Shown here piece by piece: positions 57,397 to 64,000 of a stretch of DNA of 64,000 nt. Under the pieces are notes generated by a model, which had not been told where the DNA came from, ran no database searches, and was given only the letters and a program-made list of their open reading frames with translations. Both the position numbers and the translations under genes were made by a program. Position 1 is the first letter of the stretch. Each line of letters begins with the position of its first letter. The stretch is taken from contig CAZSVI010000001.1 of assembly GCA_964610205.1 (NCBI GenBank), positions 1 through 64,000 on the forward strand, given 5' to 3'. This stretch comes from CAZSVI01 sp964610205 (GTDB taxonomy: Bacteria > Bacillota > Clostridia > DSM-8532).

Positions 57397-58140
57397 TTAA
57401 TCGTTAAATGATAATTTAACCAATTCAATTTTACCCCAGACTCCCATGTCCTGACCAATTATAATAACCGTGCCATGAATACCTTTTATTGTTTGAACAA
57501 ATTTCAAAGCTTTATCTATATCCCGTGCGCTTTTCACAATATTTCCCGCGGCTGTAGCAGCGGCATCGGCAAGGCAGGCATCCTTTGATACAATTACAGC
57601 CGCATCGCTTCGTCCAAAGCTTAAGGAATGCCCTACTGTGCCCGAGGATGTGCAAATGCTTATGGGCAGATCTTCAGGATATATTTTTATACCTATTTTC
57701 CCTGTCAAGGGCGACTGCCCGGCAAAAATACCCACTATCCTTTCTTTGGTTCCCTCCATATATATGTCGCCGCCGTTTTCTATAATAAGGTCGCGGCTGT
57801 ATTGCTTCAAATCTTCTGCAACATACCGGCTTATTGCTCCGGCAACAGCGGCCATCGGTCCAACATCGCAAATTTTGGATACCCTGCACATATGATGTAT
57901 AATTCCGGGTGCATCAGGCAGGGGTTCCAGCGGCTCCAGACTGTTTAAAAAAACCGGCTGCCTGCGGATATAATCCTCCACCTGCTGCCGGTATTTTATA
58001 GTGCTTTCACCCGCCTGTTTTTTTAAGTTTTGCGTCGCTCCGATACATAAATCCGTCTGTTTCACCTTACTTGTGAAGTAAACCAGAGCTTCTCCCCCGA
58101 ATACTCTTCTGTAATCCCTTTTATTACTGGGAAAATCCAT
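57397..58140 (-). CDS. UPF0280-family protein (COG2122, homocysteine synthesis accessory)
   Basis: This ApbE-like protein of 247 residues contains GPMAAVAGAISRYVAEDL, IENGGDIYMEG and CTSSGTVGHSLSFGRSDAAV, hallmarks of UPF0280. In methanogens the COG2122 protein acts with the COG1900 protein to make homocysteine from aspartate semialdehyde and sulfide. The COG1900 (HcyBio) gene and a NIL-ferredoxin lie immediately upstream here, so the same role is inferred. A strong hairpin (GGCCTGTA/TACAGGCC) separates it from the ferredoxin gene. Confidence 0.87.
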   Translation of the reverse strand: MDFPSNKRDYRRVFGGEALVYFTSKVKQTDLCIGATQNLKKQAGESTIKYRQQVEDYIRRQPVFLNSLEPLEPLPDAPGIIHHMCRVSKICDVGPMAAVAGAISRYVAEDLKQYSRDLIIENGGDIYMEGTKERIVGIFAGQSPLTGKIGIKIYPEDLPISICTSSGTVGHSLSFGRSDAAVIVSKDACLADAAATAAGNIVKSARDIDKALKFVQTIKGIHGTVIIIGQDMGVWGKIELVKLSFND

Positions 58141-58194
58141 TATACTATATCTCCTATGTGTTTTTCAGCCAACCGGGCTGAATACATTTCCTCA

Positions 58195-58228
58195 ACGCGG
58201 CCTGTACACTCTAATAATGTACTTTACA
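58195..58228 (-). other. Hairpin in the gap between the ferredoxin and UPF0280 genes
   Basis: GGCCTGTA and TACAGGCC pair over 8 bases, extended outward by CGCG/CGCGG with a bulge. No T-run follows, so it may tune expression or mRNA stability of the downstream gene rather than terminate. Confidence 0.5.
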
Positions 58229-58272
58229 GGCCATCCGCGGGAGGGCATCTTTAAGCCTGGTTATAGCGAGGC

Positions 58273-58695
58273 TTATAGCTCGTTTTCCCTATGATCCATA
58301 TGCATCACACCCAATGGGCACGCCTTTACACACAGACCGCAGACAAGGCATTTTTCCTTATCGAAGGTTAAAATATACTCCGGCGCTTTAATTGTTAAAG
58401 CACGGGAGGGACAAACCGAAGTACAGGCGCCGCAGTGGATACACTTATCCTCCTGCCATGTAAGCATACCATTAAAAATATGGCAGGATACCCCCTGCTC
58501 CTCAATAAAGCTGAGAGCTCCATCAATGTTTTTCTGTTCCCCTGTAAGCTCAACAATCAGTTTCCCGGTCTTGTTCAGTCGAATATCAGCGTGAAGAATA
58601 TTAGCCTCAAGCTCATATTTTCTAACCAGAATGGTCATCAAGGGAAAAGTTACCTTTGCAGGAGGAAATGTAAGGCTTACCTTTATTGTTATCAT
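58273..58695 (-). CDS. NIL domain / 2[4Fe-4S] ferredoxin-domain protein
   Basis: The N-terminal NIL-type domain (about residues 1-75) is followed by two ferredoxin motifs CIHCGACTSVCPSRAL and CLVCGLCVKACPLGVM, each binding one [4Fe-4S] cluster. 140 residues. It is encoded 2 bases after the HcyBio gene. In Methanosarcina, a NIL-ferredoxin of this type works with the DUF39 protein in sulfide assimilation into homocysteine, probably as electron donor or sulfur relay. The spacing implies translational coupling. Confidence 0.92.
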   Translation of the reverse strand: MITIKVSLTFPPAKVTFPLMTILVRKYELEANILHADIRLNKTGKLIVELTGEQKNIDGALSFIEEQGVSCHIFNGMLTWQEDKCIHCGACTSVCPSRALTIKAPEYILTFDKEKCLVCGLCVKACPLGVMHMDHRENEL

Positions 58696-58697
58696 TC

Positions 58698-59852
58698 TTA
58701 ATTCCCCCTTATATCCAATTTATTCAGAGGTTCACTTTCTTTTGGCAATAGTTCTACAGGCTTTGTTAAGAGAAATTCTCCTTTTTGAACCTGATTTTTT
58801 AATACATCAGCGATTTCTCTTGACACCTTCATACTTGATAAAGGAGCTGTTGGAACCTTTTTACCATTAATCGTTACTAAGCCGCTGCGCAGCTCCTGAT
58901 ATGAAACCCGCTGTGTGAATGATGTACTGCCGCTTTTATCTATTATATTCGTATATATATCCTTGTCAGAAACCGCTGTTTTAGAGGCCATGTCCTCATC
59001 CAATATCGGAATGGGTATTCCCACACCGACAAATAATGTTACTCCGTATTTCTCATATACGGCGGCTCGAACATATTTTGTTGTCATTTTTCTAAGATCT
59101 CCTATCAAGGCCAGAGTTCCGGCGAGGTTCACCGGTGTCCCGTTGTCCGTACGCTCCTGCCCTGGATAGTGCTGTGTTCCCTGGAAGGCTACATAACCCT
59201 GAGCCCCTCCGATAAAAACCCGTGTTCCGATTCCGATTGTACGGTACTCGGGATCATTCAAAAGAGGACTGAGCTGTCCCGATGTACAGTACGTTACATT
59301 GCCAAACTGAGGCAAAAGTGTTCCCATATATGTATATATGGTTTTATCCGTGGAATTGGTGCCGGCGGGATAATTCTGATAACAGTTCCTCGGGTTAAAC
59401 ATATAAGCCTGGTTAACATTATTCTTATTAACAGTGGTTGTAATCTCTTTTCTGGGATAACAATCCGTTCCGCAGCTTTCAGCATAAAGCCTGATGTCCT
59501 TGCCATCTATAAAATCCTGAATAACATGAGCACCGCCATAAGCCATACCCTGACTCTCGGAAAGCTCGGTAGCTCCGATGTATGCGTCAACTGCCGCAAT
59601 ACCGGCATAGGCCATAACATCGTTAAGCCATACTCTGGTCATTCTAATAGGCGGACTTGAATGGCCAAAATTAATGAACACGCCGCTGGAACACATAGGG
59701 CTGAAAGTTCCGGTGGTTACTACATCAACCATCTGTGCTGCTTTTTTGGCGCCATTGTCTTCCACTATCTCAATCATTTCCTCGGCAGTGACAACAACCG
59801 CTTTTCCCTTACTGATTTTCTCGTTGATTTCGTCAACTGTTTTAAAAGACAT
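58698..59852 (-). CDS. Homocysteine biosynthesis protein (HcyBio, DUF39/COG1900)
   Basis: This protein builds homocysteine from aspartate semialdehyde and sulfide in methanogens and is shared by anaerobes. 384 residues. It has conserved Cys (CSSGVFINFGHSSPPIRM and ESCGTDCYPRKEI), the GAQGYVAFQGTQHYPGQER stretch and a C-terminal extension. Followed by the NIL-ferredoxin and UPF0280 genes, the same trio found in methanogens. It is preceded by a good sigma-A promoter; no SAM riboswitch was recognised in its leader. Confidence 0.93.
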   Translation of the reverse strand: MSFKTVDEINEKISKGKAVVVTAEEMIEIVEDNGAKKAAQMVDVVTTGTFSPMCSSGVFINFGHSSPPIRMTRVWLNDVMAYAGIAAVDAYIGATELSESQGMAYGGAHVIQDFIDGKDIRLYAESCGTDCYPRKEITTTVNKNNVNQAYMFNPRNCYQNYPAGTNSTDKTIYTYMGTLLPQFGNVTYCTSGQLSPLLNDPEYRTIGIGTRVFIGGAQGYVAFQGTQHYPGQERTDNGTPVNLAGTLALIGDLRKMTTKYVRAAVYEKYGVTLFVGVGIPIPILDEDMASKTAVSDKDIYTNIIDKSGSTSFTQRVSYQELRSGLVTINGKKVPTAPLSSMKVSREIADVLKNQVQKGEFLLTKPVELLPKESEPLNKLDIRGN

Positions 59853-59935
59853 GTCAATCGCTCCTATAATCTCTCTGCTTGTGCAAAGGATTATTATTTT
59901 CTAAAATAACCGCCCGATTTAAACCGGGTAATCCT

Positions 59936-59963
59936 ATTATACCAATTTCTTTTTATTTTGCAA
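59936..59963 (-). promoter_or_regulatory. Promoter of the homocysteine cluster
   Basis: On the minus strand TTGCAA (59963-59958) and TATAAT (59941-59936) are 16 bases apart. A CCCGG/CGGG hairpin lies in the leader just downstream. Confidence 0.72.
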
Positions 59964-60065
59964 CAAATGATATGATGTTAACTGAAAAATCCGAATCATG
60001 CTCAACGGAAGGCATGCTTTTAACCCCCGGACAATAATCCGGTGAGCATCACAGAATACGGCTTA

Positions 60066-60698
60066 TTATTCCTTGTTTCCATCTCCAACCACATACGGGC
60101 ATAAAATTCCGCGGCTTACCAATTCGCCCTCCAACTGCAAGGCATCCTTAAAAACAATTCCTTCCATGCCAAGTTCTTCAGCTGCCGTTACGTTTTTTAA
60201 TGTATCATCAATAAAAAGGCACTCACAGGCGGTAAGTGAAAAAGCATCCGCAAGTTTTTGGTAAATTGCTGTTTCAGGCTTAATCAACCCGGCATGGGAT
60301 GAAATCAGAATTCCATCAAAATTCGTGAAAAACGCATACTCCCGGCAGATTTTCTCAAATGCCCGTTTATGAAAGTTTGACAAAAGGAATAAGGGATATT
60401 CAAGTTCTTTCAACTTGCAAAATATCCGCAGCACATCTTCATCAGGTTTAAGGATTTCAACCCAGTTCGTCAGGAGGTATTGTATTTCATCCGGATATGG
60501 AGCTTCCTTTACCATGCATTCAAATGCCTGTTCTTCATTAATGCTTCCCCTGTCCAGATCAAGCCAGCTTTTGCTTCCAAAAACCGCACGGTAAAGATGT
60601 GAGGCTTTTTCTCCTTCTCCATACAGTGTCTCAACATAATCCAGCGGTTCATAGTGAACCATCACCCGTCCCAGATCAAACACTATATTTTTTATCAC
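60066..60698 (-). CDS. HAD-superfamily hydrolase, subfamily IA
   Basis: This is a small-molecule phosphatase of the haloacid dehalogenase fold, 210 residues. Motif I is FDLGRVMVHYEP (second Asp of DxD replaced by Gly-Arg, as in several IA members), motif II LFLLSNFHKRAF, motif III Lys in GLIKPETAIYQ and motif IV CLFIDDTLKNV. Substrate not predictable; YihX-like sugar phosphatases are the closest pattern. It is transcribed as a single gene between dapF and the homocysteine cluster. Confidence 0.88.
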   Translation of the reverse strand: MIKNIVFDLGRVMVHYEPLDYVETLYGEGEKASHLYRAVFGSKSWLDLDRGSINEEQAFECMVKEAPYPDEIQYLLTNWVEILKPDEDVLRIFCKLKELEYPLFLLSNFHKRAFEKICREYAFFTNFDGILISSHAGLIKPETAIYQKLADAFSLTACECLFIDDTLKNVTAAEELGMEGIVFKDALQLEGELVSRGILCPYVVGDGNKE

Positions 60699-60810
60699 AG
60701 CCTGCCTCCTGTCTTAATAAAATTATACCGAATAGTTTTTCACCTCAAAACCACATTCAATAAACCAATTATACCATCGGTATTTTAAAAACCTGTAAAG
60801 AACTTTAGAT

Positions 60811-61650
60811 TCATATAAGTACTGTTCCGTCAAAAACCTTTTTACACTCTCCGGTCATGTAAACCGCTTCGTCAGTGTAATTTACAATCAGTTCGCCTCC
60901 GGGCAGGATAACCTTAACGTCCTCACCTATGCCGCAATACCCGTTCAGTACGGCGGCAACAACGCAGGCACAGGCGCCCGTGCCGCAGGCAAGTGTTTCA
61001 CCGCTGCCCCGCTCCCATACTCGTACTTTTAATGTGTTTTTGTTTATAACCGTGACAAATTCGGCATTTACCCTTTCGGGGAAAAGCGGATCTGTCTCAA
61101 ATTTCAGCCCTGTGTTTTCAAGATCAAGCCCGTCCACCGTATCACAGAACACGACTGCATGGGGATTACCCATGGAAACGCATGTAATGAAATACTCGCT
61201 GCCGTCTATATCCACCTTCCTGTTCACCACTCTGTCTCCCGGTATCCTCACAGGTATTTTAAAGGGATCAAGCACGGCACAGCCCATGTTTACCCTGACA
61301 GTTGAAACATAAGAGTTTTGCGTTGACAGGAAAAGCTCCTTTACCCCGCTTAAGGTTTCGATTTTCATTTTAAGCTTACGTACAATTTTGTTGTCATAAA
61401 GATATTTTGCCACACATCGGATGGCGTTGCCGCACATTTTACCTTCACTTCCGTCAAGATTGAACATCCGCATTTTCGCGTCCGCCCGAACGGAGGGCAA
61501 GATAAGCACAATCCCGTCGCCGCCGATGCCAAAATGCCTGTCGGACAGAAACACGGACAGGGATTCGGGAGAATTTATCTCCGTGTCAAAGCAGTTGATA
61601 TAAATGTAATCATTTCCACAACCCTGCATTTTAGTGAATTTCAGTTCCAT
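60811..61650 (-). CDS. dapF: Diaminopimelate epimerase (C-terminal part of the carB-dapF frame)
   Basis: DapF interconverts LL- and meso-diaminopimelate for lysine and peptidoglycan. The internal ATG at 61650 begins MELKFTKMQGCGNDYIYINC and is preceded by AAGGAGTGAAAGA, a good RBS, so DapF of 279 residues can be made alone. Both catalytic Cys are present (MCGNAIRCVAKYLY and ACGTGACACVVA), with PHAVVFCDTVDG between. The same frame runs unbroken from carB, so a fused product is also possible. Confidence 0.93.
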   Translation of the reverse strand: MELKFTKMQGCGNDYIYINCFDTEINSPESLSVFLSDRHFGIGGDGIVLILPSVRADAKMRMFNLDGSEGKMCGNAIRCVAKYLYDNKIVRKLKMKIETLSGVKELFLSTQNSYVSTVRVNMGCAVLDPFKIPVRIPGDRVVNRKVDIDGSEYFITCVSMGNPHAVVFCDTVDGLDLENTGLKFETDPLFPERVNAEFVTVINKNTLKVRVWERGSGETLACGTGACACVVAAVLNGYCGIGEDVKVILPGGELIVNYTDEAVYMTGECKKVFDGTVLI

Positions 61651-64000
61651 TCTTTCACTCCTTAGATTGTTTATGTCAATAAGTTCGGTGTTAATTTCGC
61701 TGTACCGGCTGTACAAGCTGTCCGCAACAGCATTGGCGGTATCAAGGCTTGTAAGGCATGGAATGTTTAATATGCAAGCTTTCCTGCGTATTTTTACACT
61801 ATCCCTTACCGGATCTCTTCCTTTTGTGGAGGTTGAAATGATATAGCTTATCCTACCGCTTTCAAGCAGGGTCATTGTATTGTCATGACAGGCTTCATGG
61901 ATTTTATTAACCGTCTTAACCGATAACCCGGCATCATCCAGAAGCTTTGCAGTACCCCTTGTCGCATATAGAGAAAACCCGAGGGATGCAAATTTTTTTG
62001 CTATGTCACTTATTTCGCCTTTGTCGTTGTCACGGACGGTAATAAGCACACCGCCTTTTTTGTGCATTTTATATCCCGCAGCGACAAGTCCCTTATAAAG
62101 AGCCTCCTGCAGGTTTTTTCCCAGACACAGAACTTCTCCTGTTGACTTCATTTCCGGTCCTAATTGTGTGTCAACGCCGGCCAGCTTTTCAAAGGAAAAT
62201 ACCGGTACTTTAACTGCAGTGTATGGAGGAATTTTCGCAACACCCGGTTTTAAACCCATACTGCAAAGCGTCTCCCCGAGACTCACCCTTGTCGCAAGCT
62301 CACACATCATAATACCCGTAACCTTGCTTATATATGGAACCGTACGGGACGCACGCGGATTTACTTCAATTACATAAATTTCATCATGCCACAGAACATA
62401 CTGGATGTTTACAAGGCCCCTTACATCCAGGGCAATACAGATTTTTTTTGTAATTTCAAATATCTTATCCGAAAGAATATCTTCAATATGTGTTGCCGGA
62501 TATACGGCCATACTATCACCCGAGTGTATACCTGTACGTTCGATATGTTCCATTATGCCGGGTATCAGCACATCCTTGCCGTCACATATAGCATCAACCT
62601 CTATCTCCCTCCCGCTCAGGTATTTATCAACAAGAACCGGATTATCCTGCTTTCTGCGAAGTATAATTTTCATGTATTCGCTGATATCTTCATGTGAATA
62701 TGCGATAATCATATTCTGTCCGCCGAGAACATAGGAAGGTCGGATTAAAACAGGGTAGCCCAGGCTGTTTGCCGCAGTAAGAGCTTCCTTTTCAGTCATA
62801 ACTCCAAAACCTTTCGGACGGTTTATAGCCAGATCCTCAAGCAGCATATCAAAGCGTTTCCTGTCTTCGCATATGTCGATACTGTCGGCTGATGTGCCGA
62901 TAATAGGGACACCTCTTTCGGCAAGCTTTTTGGTAAGCTTAATGGCAGTGCCTCCTCCAAAAGCGACAATGACTCCAATGGGTTCTTCCATATCTATAAT
63001 ACTCATAACGTCTTCAATGCAAAGTGGCTCAAAATAAAGCCTGTCTGCCGTATCAAAGTCTGTTGAAACCGTTTCGGGATTGTTGTTCACAACTATGACT
63101 TCATATCCAAGTTTTTTAAGAGACCATACACAATGCACACAGGCATAGTCAAATTCTATACCCTGTCCGATTCTGATGGGCCCGGAGCCCAGGACGACAA
63201 CCCTTTGCCTGGTACTTTTTTCAATAAAGGGCAGCGCTTCATTTTCACAACCGTTTTCAATTGAATAGAAATAGGGGGTTTGCGCGGCAAATTCACCGCC
63301 GCATGTGTCAACCATCTTATAAACAAGGGGCATTTTTGGTTTTTTATATCCTGTTAAGTTCTTAAGCTTATAAAGGAACCATCTGTCAATCTTTGTAATA
63401 TTGCATATTTCTTCAATACTGACTCCACGCTTTATCGCTTCATAAACTACAAACAGCCTCTGGTCGGTGGCTGCTTGCAGAAGCGTTTTTAATTCCATAT
63501 CAGACTTGTTTATAACCTCCGGTAAGTCAAGGCTTTCAAGCCCTATTTCGGCTCCGCGCACAGCTTTTAAAAGAGCAAGTTCAAATGTATCGGCTATAGC
63601 CATAACTTCGCCGGTAGCTTTCATCTGAGTGCCCAGATCTTTCTTGGCGTATACAAACTTGTCAAAAGGCCATTTGGGAAATTTAACAGCCACGTAGTCA
63701 AGGGTAGGCTCAAAGGCGGCAAAGGTCGTTCCCGTTACTGCGTTTACAATTTCATCAAGATTATACCCTATGGCTATTTTTGTAGCGACTTTTGCTATTG
63801 GATAACCCGTTGCCTTTGACGCAAGGGCCGAGGAACGGGAAACCCGTGGATTAACCTCAATTACAGCGTATTCAAAGGAAAGCGGGTTCAGCGCGAACTG
63901 GCAGTTGCATCCGCCTTCCACACCAAGAGCCTTTATAATATCAAGAGCCGCCGAGCGCAGCATCTGATATTCCCTGTCGGATAGAGTTACCGCCGGGGCT
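60811..64000 (-). CDS. carB: Carbamoyl-phosphate synthase large subunit (5' truncated) fused in frame to DapF
   Basis: CarB makes carbamoyl phosphate for arginine and pyrimidines. The frame is open to the window edge (first residues APAVTLSDREYQMLRSAAL correspond to roughly residue 255 of the E. coli enzyme), so the N-terminal quarter is outside. ATP-grasp motifs (EVNPRVSRSSALASKATGYP, EVNPRASRTVPYISKVTG), the central GSGPIRIGQGIEFDY loop and the C-terminal MGS regulatory domain (YATRGTAKLLDDAGL) are intact. After the MGS domain there is no stop: the chain continues through DINNLRSER into DapF. Either a bifunctional fusion or a recently lost stop codon. Confidence 0.9.
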   Translation of the reverse strand, partial: APAVTLSDREYQMLRSAALDIIKALGVEGGCNCQFALNPLSFEYAVIEVNPRVSRSSALASKATGYPIAKVATKIAIGYNLDEIVNAVTGTTFAAFEPTLDYVAVKFPKWPFDKFVYAKKDLGTQMKATGEVMAIADTFELALLKAVRGAEIGLESLDLPEVINKSDMELKTLLQAATDQRLFVVYEAIKRGVSIEEICNITKIDRWFLYKLKNLTGYKKPKMPLVYKMVDTCGGEFAAQTPYFYSIENGCENEALPFIEKSTRQRVVVLGSGPIRIGQGIEFDYACVHCVWSLKKLGYEVIVVNNNPETVSTDFDTADRLYFEPLCIEDVMSIIDMEEPIGVIVAFGGGTAIKLTKKLAERGVPIIGTSADSIDICEDRKRFDMLLEDLAINRPKGFGVMTEKEALTAANSLGYPVLIRPSYVLGGQNMIIAYSHEDISEYMKIILRRKQDNPVLVDKYLSGREIEVDAICDGKDVLIPGIMEHIERTGIHSGDSMAVYPATHIEDILSDKIFEITKKICIALDVRGLVNIQYVLWHDEIYVIEVNPRASRTVPYISKVTGIMMCELATRVSLGETLCSMGLKPGVAKIPPYTAVKVPVFSFEKLAGVDTQLGPEMKSTGEVLCLGKNLQEALYKGLVAAGYKMHKKGGVLITVRDNDKGEISDIAKKFASLGFSLYATRGTAKLLDDAGLSVKTVNKIHEACHDNTMTLLESGRISYIISTSTKGRDPVRDSVKIRRKACILNIPCLTSLDTANAVADSLYSRYSEINTELIDINNLRSERMELKFTKMQGCGNDYIYINCFDTEINSPESLSVFLSDRHFGIGGDGIVLILPSVRADAKMRMFNLDGSEGKMCGNAIRCVAKYLYDNKIVRKLKMKIETLSGVKELFLSTQNSYVSTVRVNMGCAVLDPFKIPVRIPGDRVVNRKVDIDGSEYFITCVSMGNPHAVVFCDTVDGLDLENTGLKFETDPLFPERVNAEFVTVINKNTLKVRVWERGSGETLACGTGACACVVAAVLNGYCGIGEDVKVILPGGELIVNYTDEAVYMTGECKKVFDGTVLI

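Noticed and set aside
59853..60065. SAM riboswitch expected upstream of a homocysteine gene
   Set aside because: None of the conserved SAM-riboswitch blocks (such as AGAGA...GCTGG...GCAACC) is arranged properly; only a promoter and short hairpins are seen.

Overview
The window is AT-rich DNA from a Gram-positive anaerobe, most likely a member of the Clostridia. The evidence is strong purine-rich Shine-Dalgarno sites with ATG/GTG/TTG starts, many lipobox solute-binding proteins, YesM/YesN-type two-component systems, Lpl-type sugar ABC permeases, a group-B-like [FeFe] hydrogenase, a PerR/rubrerythrin oxygen-defence operon, and T-box, CIRCE and c-di-AMP riboswitch regulation. No tRNA, rRNA or CRISPR array was recognised. 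The first gene (chemotaxis receptor) and the last (carB) are cut by the window edges.

Layout. 1-7.6 kb, plus strand: end of a chemotaxis receptor, then an iron(III)-type ABC importer (binding protein, ATPase, fused permease) with its own sensor kinase and AraC-type response regulator. 7.6-18 kb, minus strand: a VanY-like carboxypeptidase, then an amino-sugar scavenging cluster: putative glycoside hydrolase, two Lpl-type permeases, binding protein, MurQ etherase, BadF-type kinase and RpiR regulator. Together these suggest import, trimming, phosphorylation and lactyl-ether cleavage of a MurNAc-containing glycan. 18-26 kb: NlpC/P60 wall hydrolase under a c-di-AMP riboswitch, a LonB-like protease, and tsaE-tsaB-rimI. 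26-35.7 kb: Ca2+/Na+ antiporter, orphan sugar-binding lipoprotein, patatin, [FeFe] hydrogenase, rubrerythrin-perR with Per boxes, a decayed EAL gene, an SGNH hydrolase and an amidohydrolase. 35.8-43.7 kb: lon and the str operon (L7Ae-like, rpsL, rpsG, fusA, tuf). 43.7-45.5 kb: a REP-associated transposase (RAYT) and an AraC regulator. 45.6-52.5 kb: T-box controlled trpB2, groES-groEL under CIRCE, coaX, birA and small unknowns. 52.9-57.3 kb: an orphan putative DNA-binding protein, a large fold-back repeat, and a NarL-type two-component pair. 57.4-64 kb: a three-gene homocysteine (sulfide assimilation) cluster, a HAD phosphatase, and dapF fused in frame to carB.

The most unusual material is non-coding. 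A roughly 140-nt multi-hairpin element lies between a binding-protein gene and murQ. A roughly 175-nt nested fold-back at 54.3 kb has partial relatives at 18.1-18.4 kb and 8.8 kb. A 46-nt quasi-palindromic repeat family recurs at four sites and creates false N-termini on two genes. A RAYT element has GGGGACGGTTCT termini, one of which now supplies the last codons of the neighbouring AraC gene. The in-frame CarB-DapF fusion is the most unusual coding feature.
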